DNA of 17,467 bases, from the NCBI GenBank assembly GCA_045576655.1, contig JAZNGW010000031.1:1-17467 (forward strand). Reading direction: 5' to 3'. Shown here in pieces: positions 7,086 through 15,517 of this stretch. The notes below the pieces were generated by a model. It was not told the origin of the DNA, made no database searches, and saw only the letters and a list, made by a program, of their open reading frames with translations. Position 1 is the first letter of the stretch. Each line of letters starts with the position of its first letter. The translations under genes were made by a program, and so were the position numbers. This stretch comes from RGIG8745 sp045576655. GTDB lineage: Bacteria; Bacteroidota; Bacteroidia; Bacteroidales; Bacteroidaceae.

Positions 7086-7119
7086 TGTCCGAAGACAACC
7101 TTTAACACACTTATCTAAT

Positions 7120-9168
7120 ATGAAGAAACATATACTAACATTCATTTACGCCCTTTCATCAGCATTTTTGGCAAATGCGCAAAACCCTTATCTGCCACTA
7201 TGGGAGCACTTGCCTGACGGAGAACCTCGTGTATTTGAAGACCCCGACAACCCAGGCAAGCAAAGAGCCTACATCATCGGTTCACACGACATCACCTATT
7301 CTGGCTACTGCGGGAACGACATCCGCATGTGGTCGGCACCGGTAGAAGACCTCAGCAAATGGAGAGACGAAGGACCGATCTTCACTCACTTCGTCGACGG
7401 ACAATGGGACACGATGTTCGCTCCCGATCTCGTTGAGGTGAAGGATAGAAAAACAGGAAAGAAGACCTATTACCTCTATCCTCATTCGCGCGGATGGCGA
7501 CGAGTGGCAATGGTTTGCAAAAGCGACCGTCCCGACGGTCCTTTCACACCAGTCAATCTCACCGAAGACGGCAGACAATGCTTGCCAGGTTCAATGATTG
7601 ACTTCGACCCTTCGGTCTTCATCGAATATGTAACCGACAAGAAAGACCCCGACTACGACAAGGGGTTCCGTGCATATGTATTTTACGGCTTCCAGCGCTC
7701 TACCGCGTTCGAACTCGACCAGAACAATATGTATGCCCTTCGCCCAGGCACTAAAGTACACGACTATTTCATCCCAGCAAGCAGCAGGTACGGAGAAGTA
7801 CGCGACCCTAAAGGCACGGAATATCCCGCTCTCTACAAGGGGCAGGACCCTGGTGACTTTAATTTCTTTGAAGCATCATCCATACGTCAAGTCGGCAACA
7901 AATACGTGATGGTATTCTCTGGTTACTCTGGTCCTGACTACGGACTTGGCTCTACTAATTCCGCCCTGCGCTATGCATTCGGCGATTCGCCACTCGGTCC
8001 TTGGCGTTCAGGAGGCGTACTTGTAGACTCACGCGGAGTTGTACCTAACGCCGACGGCACCCGCCTCATGACTACCAATGCCGCACATAACACACATGGC
8101 TCGATTGAACAGATCAACGGTCAGTGGTACGTATTCTACCATCGTCCGCCACGCGGCTTCGGCAATGCACGCCAAGCAATGGTCGCTCCTGTAAAAATCA
8201 CCTGGGACAAGAAGAAAGTAGCAGATGGGGGCACAGTAAAAATTACAGCCTACGACCCTTACTCAAAAAATAATGAATGGACAGCGGCGGCATCGGACGG
8301 AACCGAATACACAGGAGCGGAAGTCACCTCTGAGGGTTTCCAGATTTTCGGACTTCCACCTTACCGTTACTACTCTGCAGGCATAGCGTGCTACATGAGC
8401 GGATATAATTGGATGCAAGACAACCACGACATTTGGAACAACAGCATGGACCTCGCAGGCATTACCAACGGCGGAATTATCGGTTTCAAGTATTTCGGTA
8501 TAGAAGGACTCAAGAAAGACACTAAAGGCGTCAAAGCATTCAACGGAATAAGTAAAGGCGACAGCGCCACTCTCAATCTCCGACTCACTCCTGGAGGCAA
8601 TGGCGGATTCAAAATAAAAGTAATGCTCGACGGCCCATACGCCAACGACACATGGAACGGCAAGGAGATTGGCACAATCAGTATAAACGCTGATGCGCCG
8701 CGTCGCCCTACGAACTTCTCCGTTGCAGTACCATCAATTGAAGGACTAAAGGGGAAGCACGCTATCTACCTCATAGCAGAAGGACCGGAAGTACAGCAGC
8801 CGCAGAACAACCGTCGTCAGTTCGGCCATCCACAGCAACCTCAACGCCCTGTCGGACTCTTTGACCTCCACGGCATAGGATTTGCCAAGAGCAACATCCC
8901 GTTCGAAGCGCCTATAGTACCAACTGTCAACATAACAGTCGACGGCAAAACGCTAAATCTGCCATCAACGCCTATTCGATGCACTAATGCCAATGGACTG
9001 ACCGACGCCACACGCTATCAAATATATGCTCCGCTAACGGACAAATCTGTCATTAAGGTCACCCCTTCCCACCCTTACGTACAATTTGAGGTGAGTCCTA
9101 TAGTAGAAGATCGCGCAACAGTCAAATGTACTTACAACGGACTGACCAAGACATATTTAATCAACTAA
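7120..9168 (+). CDS. Secreted GH43-like glycoside hydrolase
   Basis: A 682-residue exported enzyme-like protein, presumably attacking plant or host glycans such as arabinan, xylan or galactan. Residues 1-20 form a signal peptide with a likely ANA-Q cleavage site; there is no lipobox Cys. The five-blade propeller spans about 25-365. Visible GH43 landmarks are FAPDL at 100-104, FDPSVF at 162-167 (pKa-modulating Asp163), FFEASSIR at 249-256 (general acid Glu251), and a blade-5 HGSIEQINGQWYVFYHR segment at 326-342. At the usual catalytic-base site it reads GEPRVFEDP instead of ADP, so the base could be Glu35 or Asp41. Residues about 400-595 resemble a CBM6-like beta-sandwich, interrupted at 557-579 by a Q/N/P-rich stretch. 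No SusC/SusD pair is nearby. Substrate is unknown. Confidence 0.85.
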   Translation: MKKHILTFIYALSSAFLANAQNPYLPLWEHLPDGEPRVFEDPDNPGKQRAYIIGSHDITYSGYCGNDIRMWSAPVEDLSKWRDEGPIFTHFVDGQWDTMFAPDLVEVKDRKTGKKTYYLYPHSRGWRRVAMVCKSDRPDGPFTPVNLTEDGRQCLPGSMIDFDPSVFIEYVTDKKDPDYDKGFRAYVFYGFQRSTAFELDQNNMYALRPGTKVHDYFIPASSRYGEVRDPKGTEYPALYKGQDPGDFNFFEASSIRQVGNKYVMVFSGYSGPDYGLGSTNSALRYAFGDSPLGPWRSGGVLVDSRGVVPNADGTRLMTTNAAHNTHGSIEQINGQWYVFYHRPPRGFGNARQAMVAPVKITWDKKKVADGGTVKITAYDPYSKNNEWTAAASDGTEYTGAEVTSEGFQIFGLPPYRYYSAGIACYMSGYNWMQDNHDIWNNSMDLAGITNGGIIGFKYFGIEGLKKDTKGVKAFNGISKGDSATLNLRLTPGGNGGFKIKVMLDGPYANDTWNGKEIGTISINADAPRRPTNFSVAVPSIEGLKGKHAIYLIAEGPEVQQPQNNRRQFGHPQQPQRPVGLFDLHGIGFAKSNIPFEAPIVPTVNITVDGKTLNLPSTPIRCTNANGLTDATRYQIYAPLTDKSVIKVTPSHPYVQFEVSPIVEDRATVKCTYNGLTKTYLIN

Positions 9169-9266
9169 AGCCCCCGTACAGACATAGAAAAAGTAGATAT
9201 TCTCTTTTCTATCCCCACTATTGGTCTCTGATAATATTCTTATGTATTATGAGGGGGATAGTACAA

Positions 9267-9294
9267 AAAAGGACGGACAATTGTCCGTCCTTTT
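9267..9294. terminator. Bidirectional terminator, perfect 28-bp palindrome
   Basis: The half-site AAAAGGACGGACAA is followed by its exact reverse complement, giving a 28-bp palindrome between the convergent GH43 and ATPase genes. On the minus strand the stem ends in T6, on the plus strand in T4, so it should stop both transcripts, the ATPase operon more strongly. A further plus-strand pairing, CTATCCCC (9209-9216) with GGGGATAG (9254-9261), lies just before it. Confidence 0.9.
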
Positions 9295-9313
9295 AACTCT
9301 AAGTGATATCCTG

Positions 9314-9757
9314 TTAAAGAGCACCAGCAATCAAGATAAGTACGAGCAATCCAAGGATAGCGTAAAGCTCAGGGAACACAGCAAGCGTCATTGTTGTACC
9401 GAATGCGTTGTGACCTGCACCGATTGCTGAAATACCGTTAGCACAAACTTTTGCCTGACGGATTGCTGAGATAAGTGCAACAAGTCCGAGTGCAAGACCT
9501 GCACCGAATACTGCACATGCAGTGAACATGTCAATTGATGCATTTACATGAGGATTGAGCATAAAGAATCCTACGAATCCGTAAAGTCCCTGTGAAGATG
9601 GGAGAGCTGCGAGGGCAATGTACGAACCACCTGCACTTGGGTTCTTCTTGTATGCGCCAATAGCAGCGTTACCACAAATTGTTACTCCGTAAGAGGAGCC
9701 GATTCCTGAGAGTGCCACAGCGAGTGCCAATCCCAAATAGCCTAATAGAATTTCCAT
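9314..9757 (-). CDS. ntpK: V-type ATP synthase subunit K (membrane rotor ring)
   Basis: The 147-residue proteolipid forms the ion-carrying c-ring. Four membrane helices (about 3-28, 43-67, 76-102 and 115-145) make two hairpins. Only the second hairpin has the ion-binding carboxylate, Glu130 in FPELYAILGLL; the matching site in the first reads LPSSQGLYGF at 52-61. Leu52, Ser55, Gln56, Gln101 and Glu130 correspond to the Na+ ligands of E. hirae NtpK (Leu, Thr, Gln, Gln, Glu), with Thr replaced by Ser. It is the last gene of the operon, 75 bp after subunit I and behind a very AT-rich leader, which may help raise its expression since many copies are needed per complex. Confidence 0.96.
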   Translation of the reverse strand: MEILLGYLGLALAVALSGIGSSYGVTICGNAAIGAYKKNPSAGGSYIALAALPSSQGLYGFVGFFMLNPHVNASIDMFTACAVFGAGLALGLVALISAIRQAKVCANGISAIGAGHNAFGTTMTLAVFPELYAILGLLVLILIAGAL

Positions 9758-9832
9758 AATTGTTTTTTTAAATTATTATTTTTTAGTTATTAATATATTT
9801 CCTTTTCTGCGTTATGCACGCTCAGGCAGCGT

Positions 9833-11692
9833 TTAGTCGCGCTTGTATTGTCTTATCTTGAATGGTGAATACTCCTTGCCTCCTCCATCGAAACTTGCAT
9901 TCTTGAAAAACTCAACGAAGGTGAGTCGCATAGGATGAACGAAGGATGAAATCATACAGAGGGCGAAATTGATGCCATGACCTACAAGAAGGACAAGGAG
10001 CATCGGCAGCCAACGTATAGCCCATGGCATATCAACAAACAGAGTTGTGGCAAGTTCGTTGAACACACCACCGAGCACACCTCCAGTGAGTCCAAGAGCA
10101 AAGAGACGGATATAGCTTAGGAGGTCGCCAAGGAGCCCTGTTGCCATACCATAAGTGTCCCAAACACCGGTTCCGAAGTTCATGAAGATGTTCTTGTCGG
10201 GCGAGTTGTAGAAGAATATGCCCAAGACGGATAGTCCGATGATTCCGTAGAGTATGTAATTGATAACTGTTGGTATAACGGCTCCACAGAACGGTAATCC
10301 AAAGCAGATAACCGTTGTGAACAGACCTAACACCCATGACACCTTACCAACAGCAAATCTCCAGCCGTTGAGCTTGGCTGCTTTGGCTCCAGCAAGCAAC
10401 ATTCCGAGTAGAACCTGTATGAAACCGATGATGACAGAAATGACCATCATTGGTGAGTAGCCAAAGAGTTTGAAGTTTGCTTCATTGACGAAGTAAGGAC
10501 GTACTGGAGCAAGGAATGCCCACTCTGCCTTTGTAAGGTCGATACCGAGGAACGAGCCTGTCAGTCCACCACACACCACAGTCATTCCACCTAACAGCAT
10601 ACCGAGATTTGCATATCCCTTGAGTTCCTCGCTGAGTTTTGACTTGAGGAATAAACTTGCAAGCAGGATGAGCAATCCATAACCAGCGTCGCACATGCAG
10701 AGTCCGAAGAAGAGCATGAAGAACGGCGCAAAATAAGGAGTCGGATCGAGGTCGCTATAATTCGGAAGTGAATACATACGAAGTATAGGCTCGAAGAGTC
10801 TGCTGTAGGAGTCGTTCTTGAGTTGGATAGGCACATTATCGTCGAACTTAGGGTCTTCCATCTCATAGAATATGTGGTTTGTTTCTAGATAACCAGTAAC
10901 ATCGGCACTCTTCTCTTCCAGAGTCCATCCTACCATAAGTTTTACTGCATCTCCTGCTATCGATTCAGAACAGAGGCGCACCTTTGAAAGTGATATGGAA
11001 TTTTCATTTTCGACCTGGGCGGCAAGAATGGATTCGCGACTCTCGGCGTTGATACGCACAAGATGTTCGTGGATGTTACTGAGTTGTGACTCTACATCTT
11101 TCTTCTGCTCTATGTAAGAAGCAAGAGTTCCGGTTGGAAGTTCAAGACATTCCGCTGTGATATCAGGACGTTCGGAAGCAAAAGCCAAGAAATAGGTCTT
11201 TCCCTTTTCGGCACTGACAGGTGTCGCAAAGTAATTGTCGACCCAATCTCTTGTGAACGCCTTTGATGGACATACGAAGAAATATACATTACATCCATGC
11301 TGAGCAAGACGCTGAATAGGTTCGCGGTCAAAATTGCCCCAAGGTTCGAGTTGGCCAAGAGCCTTCTCAGTATCGTCGAGCTTATGCTTGAGCGAATATT
11401 CCTCTGCAAGCAACTTCTCGACTTCTTCTACCAATGCCTTTCCTTGTGATGCATCGACAGGACGGGACACATATTCGTTTTCAGTCTCATATGTATCCTT
11501 TGCGTAATCCAATGCCTTTATCACATTCTTGTATCTCTCGGCAGTGTCGAGAGACTGCTGAAGTTCATCGCTTGTTGCACCACTCTGAAGTTCGTCAATG
11601 TGGAGTACACCAAGTTCGCGAATGTCTGAAATGAACTGTTCATATTCCTTTCCAGTGACAAGGAATGTGAATTTCTTCATTTTTTGAATCAT
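9833..11692 (-). CDS. ntpI: V-type ATP synthase subunit I (stator a-subunit)
   Basis: This 619-residue protein combines a soluble arm (about 1-310, with coiled-coil parts near 85-115 and 195-230) that meets the peripheral stalk, and a membrane half with seven or eight helices from about 322 to 580. The signature FEPILRMYSLPNY followed by DPTPYFAPFF lies at 300-325. The essential arginine facing the K ring is predicted to be Arg529 in LSYIRLFALGL. A second conserved motif, HPMRLTFVEFF, lies at 587-597. The ATG overlaps the subunit D stop by four bases (ATGA) and is preceded by AAAGGAGG, seven bases from the start. Shine-Dalgarno sequences this good are rare in the phylum, so translational coupling is likely. 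Assignment is confident. Confidence 0.95.
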   Translation of the reverse strand: MIQKMKKFTFLVTGKEYEQFISDIRELGVLHIDELQSGATSDELQQSLDTAERYKNVIKALDYAKDTYETENEYVSRPVDASQGKALVEEVEKLLAEEYSLKHKLDDTEKALGQLEPWGNFDREPIQRLAQHGCNVYFFVCPSKAFTRDWVDNYFATPVSAEKGKTYFLAFASERPDITAECLELPTGTLASYIEQKKDVESQLSNIHEHLVRINAESRESILAAQVENENSISLSKVRLCSESIAGDAVKLMVGWTLEEKSADVTGYLETNHIFYEMEDPKFDDNVPIQLKNDSYSRLFEPILRMYSLPNYSDLDPTPYFAPFFMLFFGLCMCDAGYGLLILLASLFLKSKLSEELKGYANLGMLLGGMTVVCGGLTGSFLGIDLTKAEWAFLAPVRPYFVNEANFKLFGYSPMMVISVIIGFIQVLLGMLLAGAKAAKLNGWRFAVGKVSWVLGLFTTVICFGLPFCGAVIPTVINYILYGIIGLSVLGIFFYNSPDKNIFMNFGTGVWDTYGMATGLLGDLLSYIRLFALGLTGGVLGGVFNELATTLFVDMPWAIRWLPMLLVLLVGHGINFALCMISSFVHPMRLTFVEFFKNASFDGGGKEYSPFKIRQYKRD

Positions 11693-12294
11693 ACCTCAAC
11701 CTCCTTTCTTTTCTCCTGTAGTGACTTCAGTATCTTCTGGGAAGACTTCGACAGGTTCTCTTCGTCTTCCATGAATCGCTTAATCTTTCGCACGGCTTCT
11801 TGATAGCCTGGAATCTGAACTTTCTCGAAGAGGTTGACCTTCTGTGTAGTCTTCCTACGAGCATGGTCGAGCAGAGCAAGCTTAGCCAAGACGAATTCAC
11901 GCTCAACAGCGGTTTTGGCAAGTCCCTGAAACAGTTTGATACCGTCGAAATACCATTTAGGAGCGCTAAACAATCCGAACGGTTTAACTTCCAGTTCGAT
12001 GTTTATGAGGATTGGGACCTTAACACCCGCAATTTTCTTATTTCCCAATTGAACATCCTTGAGCGAGACGAGCGATGTGTCAAACTCTCCCCAAAGAGCG
12101 TACATGGATTCGTATCCGGCAATCTGACTGTTCAGTCTCTCCTCCAACACCACAGCCTCGTCCTTGCATCTCTTGACCTCTAAACGCAGTGCTGTCTCCT
12201 TGCTCTTGATGATAGGCAAGGTGCGTTGGCGCATCTTGAGTTGCTTTTCAATCTGCTGAAGCGATGTCTTATTATATTGAAACTTTATAGCCAT
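11689..12294 (-). CDS. ntpD: V-type ATP synthase subunit D (central rotor shaft)
   Basis: The 201-residue protein is mostly two long antiparallel helices (about 8-65 and 125-195) that form the shaft turning inside the A3B3 head. The conserved C-terminal helix pattern reads LLDHARRKTTQKVNLFEKVQIPGY at about 141-164 (family form: R-x-x-K-V-N-A-L-E with a following IP). A short beta-rich part lies between the helices at about 70-120. It starts 101 bp after the B stop, the largest gap within the operon, and its end overlaps the start of subunit I. In related complexes D works with a small F subunit, which this operon does not encode. Confidence 0.92.
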   Translation of the reverse strand: MAIKFQYNKTSLQQIEKQLKMRQRTLPIIKSKETALRLEVKRCKDEAVVLEERLNSQIAGYESMYALWGEFDTSLVSLKDVQLGNKKIAGVKVPILINIELEVKPFGLFSAPKWYFDGIKLFQGLAKTAVEREFVLAKLALLDHARRKTTQKVNLFEKVQIPGYQEAVRKIKRFMEDEENLSKSSQKILKSLQEKRKEVEV

Positions 12295-12395
12295 TATATT
12301 TATTAAGTCGTTGATTTTCGGGTAACAGTTATATTGGCATGGTTTGTAGCCGAATATACAGCAACCTCAAACTTAAAAACTCAAGAACTTGAAAC

Positions 12396-13721
12396 TTACT
12401 TCCAATAGATGTCAGTAAATTCTTTCTTGATGTTGACTTCTTCAATCTTGAAATACTTGCGGAACAAGCTCCAAGTTACATCAAGCATCTCGGTTGTATC
12501 AAGGTCGACATCGATTGCAAGCAACTTGTCTGCATATTCCTTTGCAAAATCAAGGCAACGATCGTCATATTCTGTCAAATCAAAACCGTTCTCAAGCTTA
12601 GTCTTAGCATTTGCAGCATCAGAATAAAGACGGATAGCAGCATTCATAACCTGACTATGGTCTGCACGTGTCTTCTTTCCTGCAACAAGCTGCTTCAGAC
12701 GTGAAAGTGAACGGAACGGATCGACAATAACCTTACCAATGTCGGAGTCACGACGCAGATAGAGCTGTCCTTCTGTGATGTAACCTGTATTATCCGGAAC
12801 GGCATGTGTAATGTCACCTCCACTAAGAGTTGTCACCGCAATAATTGTGATAGAACCGCCACCTGCTTCCTCTGGGAACTGTACTGCCTTCTCGTAAATC
12901 TTTGCGAGGTCAGAATAAAGAGAACCTGGCATTGAGTCCTTAGAAGGAATCTGGTCCATACGGTTGGATACGATAGAAAGCGAGTCTGCATATGAAGTCA
13001 TGTCGGTAAGAAGGACGAGCACCTTCTCATGCTTCTCCACAGCGAAGTATTCTGCTGCAGCAAGTGCCATGTCTGGAACAAGCAAACGCTCTACAGCTGG
13101 GTCTTCTGTTGTGTTCATGAACGAAATGATGCGGTCTAGTGCACCTGCGTTCGAGAACGTGTTGCGGAAGAAATAATAGTCATCGTTTGTCATACCCATA
13201 CCGCCAAGGATGATCTTGTCGGCCTTGGCACGAAGCGCCACCATAGCCATAACTTCATTGAACGGCTGGTCAGGGTCGGCGAAGAAAGGTATCTTCTGTC
13301 CTGACACGAGTGTATTGTTCAAGTCGATACCAGCGATACCTGTAGCAATAAGTTCGCTTGGTTGCTTACGACGTACAGGGTTAACTGAAGGACCTCCGAT
13401 TTCCACTTCACGTCCCTCTATTTCCGGACCACCATCGATTGGGTTTCCGTAAGCATTGAAGAAACGTCCTGCAAGCTGGTCGCCAACCTTAAGTGTTGGA
13501 GCCTTGCCGAGGAACACCACTTCTGCATTAGTCGGAATGCCTCCTGTACCCTCAAACACCTGCAAAGTCACGTCGTCGCCCATAATTTTAACAACCTGGG
13601 CAAGTTTGCCGTTAATGGTTGCAAGTTCATCATAGCCTACACCCTTAGCCTTCAATGAGCATGTAGCTTTGGTGATTTGGCTGACTTTAGTATATATCTT
13701 TTGGAATGCTGTTGTTGCCAT
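12396..13721 (-). CDS. ntpB: V-type ATP synthase subunit B (regulatory nucleotide subunit)
   Basis: The 441-residue non-catalytic head subunit alternates with A in the A3B3 hexamer. It has an N-terminal barrel (about 1-75), a RecA-like middle domain and a helical C-terminal domain. In place of a working P-loop it has GQKIPFFADPDQPFNEV at 141-157, as expected for a subunit that does not hydrolyse ATP. The Walker-B-like strand is VLVLLTD at 234-240. The arginine finger reaching into the A site should be Arg341 in RSLSRLKQL. The start lies 18 bp after the A stop. Confidence 0.97.
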   Translation of the reverse strand: MATTAFQKIYTKVSQITKATCSLKAKGVGYDELATINGKLAQVVKIMGDDVTLQVFEGTGGIPTNAEVVFLGKAPTLKVGDQLAGRFFNAYGNPIDGGPEIEGREVEIGGPSVNPVRRKQPSELIATGIAGIDLNNTLVSGQKIPFFADPDQPFNEVMAMVALRAKADKIILGGMGMTNDDYYFFRNTFSNAGALDRIISFMNTTEDPAVERLLVPDMALAAAEYFAVEKHEKVLVLLTDMTSYADSLSIVSNRMDQIPSKDSMPGSLYSDLAKIYEKAVQFPEEAGGGSITIIAVTTLSGGDITHAVPDNTGYITEGQLYLRRDSDIGKVIVDPFRSLSRLKQLVAGKKTRADHSQVMNAAIRLYSDAANAKTKLENGFDLTEYDDRCLDFAKEYADKLLAIDVDLDTTEMLDVTWSLFRKYFKIEEVNIKKEFTDIYWK

Positions 13722-13739
13722 ATTATCTTATCCCTTTCT

Positions 13740-15488
13740 TTATTTATGGTCAGCAAGCATTGCTTCTACCTGACCCTTAAAGTCGTAGTACTGCTCAGAC
13801 TTGTAGACAGAATAGTTCATCTGCTTGCAAAGATTAATCATCTTCTTAAAATGATTTGAAACATCAAGGAAATTGTCGAACTTGAAGTCAATCTCACAAA
13901 TTTCTGTCACAAGGTTCAAAATTTCCTCCTGACGCTCAAGCGAAGTCACTGCGTCGACCTCATCAAACGCATCTTGCTGAAGAATGACATAGTCTATGAT
14001 TTCAGACTTCCAGAACACTTCATGATAATCAACAGGCACGCCATCATCACCGAGAATGTTAATCTGCTCTGCAATTTCCTTACCACGAAGCATACGTGTC
14101 TTCAAGTTAAGCACCTTCGGAATCCACTGGTCGTTGATCTTCTTGCTGATATACTCGGCAAATTCTGGGTATTCAAGATACTTAGAGTATGAATCGATAG
14201 GATTGACAGCCGGATAGCGTTTCTTATCGGCACGCTCCTGCTCCAATCCGTAGAAACAACGAGCCACCTTCTTGGTGTTTTCAGTTACAGGTTCCTTCAA
14301 GTTACCTCCGGCAGGAGAAACTGTTCCTATGAATGTAACAGAACCAACCTCGCCATTGTTGAGATAAACATAACCTGCACGTCCATAGAAGTTAGAAATC
14401 AACGCTCCGAGGTCCATAGGGAATGCGTCTGGTCCAGGAAGTTCCTCCATACGGTTTGACATCTCACGCAATGCCTGTGCCCAACGTGATGTGGAGTCAG
14501 CCATCAGCAACACACGAAGACCCATCGAACGGTAATACTCTGCCATAGTCATAGCTGTATAGACTGAAGCCTCACGCGCAGCCACTGGCATGTTTGAAGT
14601 ATTTGCAATAATGATAGTACGTTCCATCAGCTTGCGGCCTGTGTGTGGGTCGATGAGTTCAGGGAACTCTGTAAAGATCTCCACAACCTCGTTCGCACGC
14701 TCACCACATGCTGCGATGATCACGATGTCGGCCTCCGCCTGCTTTGAGATAGCGTGCTGAAGCACTGTCTTACCTGTTCCGAACGGACCTGGGATGAATC
14801 CTGTACCTCCTTCTACTATTGGGTTGAAAGTGTCAATTGTGCGCACACCTGTTTCGAGCAACTTAAACGGACGTGGCTTCTGCTTGTAGTTTGTCATGGC
14901 AAACTTTACAGGCCAGTGCTGAATCATATCCACATTGATTTCCTCGCCCTCGGCAGTGACAAGCACTGCTACAATATCCTTTACAGTGTACTTGCCTGCC
15001 TTTGCTATGCTCTTTACCTTTGCTGTGCCCTTCATCTGGAAAGGCACCATGATTTTGAGTTTCTGAGAATTTTCTATCACTTCACCAAGCCAGTCGGATG
15101 ATTGCACCTCATCGCCTTCCTTGGCAAGCGGAGTGAAATCCCACAACACATCCTCGTCGAGAGGGTTGGTATACTGTCCTCTCTTCAAGAACACACCTTC
15201 CATTTTTTCCAAGTCGTTCTGAAGACCATCATACTTCTTCGACAACATACCTGGAGCAAGCTTGATTTCGAGCATGTGGCCCGTAAATTCTGCTACGGAA
15301 CCGACCTTAAGTCCACGTGTGCTCTCGAACACCTGAACATAAACGTCAGAACCTACAATCTTGATAACCTCAGCCATCAATCTGTCGCCACCTGTCTCAA
15401 TGTAACAGATTTCGCCCTGCGACACAGGACCGTCAACGCTGAGTGTAACCATGTTGGCAATAATGCCGCTTACAGTTCCTTTAGTCAT
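13740..15488 (-). CDS. ntpA: V-type ATP synthase subunit A (catalytic)
   Basis: The 582-residue catalytic subunit hydrolyses or makes ATP in the V1 head. It has an N-terminal barrel (about 1-70), the A-specific non-homologous insertion (about 75-190), the nucleotide-binding domain and a helical C-terminus. The P-loop is GPFGTGKT at 234-241, the catalytic glutamate is Glu263 in CGERANE, and the Walker B strand is LLMAD at 327-331, followed by STSRWA. Full length, with no key residue missing. It is preceded 29 bp upstream by the DUF2764 gene and followed by B. The start MTKGTVSGI is the first ATG after an A-rich leader. Confidence 0.98.
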   Translation of the reverse strand: MTKGTVSGIIANMVTLSVDGPVSQGEICYIETGGDRLMAEVIKIVGSDVYVQVFESTRGLKVGSVAEFTGHMLEIKLAPGMLSKKYDGLQNDLEKMEGVFLKRGQYTNPLDEDVLWDFTPLAKEGDEVQSSDWLGEVIENSQKLKIMVPFQMKGTAKVKSIAKAGKYTVKDIVAVLVTAEGEEINVDMIQHWPVKFAMTNYKQKPRPFKLLETGVRTIDTFNPIVEGGTGFIPGPFGTGKTVLQHAISKQAEADIVIIAACGERANEVVEIFTEFPELIDPHTGRKLMERTIIIANTSNMPVAAREASVYTAMTMAEYYRSMGLRVLLMADSTSRWAQALREMSNRMEELPGPDAFPMDLGALISNFYGRAGYVYLNNGEVGSVTFIGTVSPAGGNLKEPVTENTKKVARCFYGLEQERADKKRYPAVNPIDSYSKYLEYPEFAEYISKKINDQWIPKVLNLKTRMLRGKEIAEQINILGDDGVPVDYHEVFWKSEIIDYVILQQDAFDEVDAVTSLERQEEILNLVTEICEIDFKFDNFLDVSNHFKKMINLCKQMNYSVYKSEQYYDFKGQVEAMLADHK

Positions 15489-15517
15489 ATCTATATTTGT
15501 TTTTTATTATCGTCTAA

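Noticed and set aside
12381..12392. Small hairpin TCAAG-AA-CTTGA between subunits B and D, followed by T5 on the minus strand
   Set aside because: A 5-bp AT-rich stem with a 2-nt loop is too weak for a terminator and lies in low-complexity filler. It could at most attenuate slightly.
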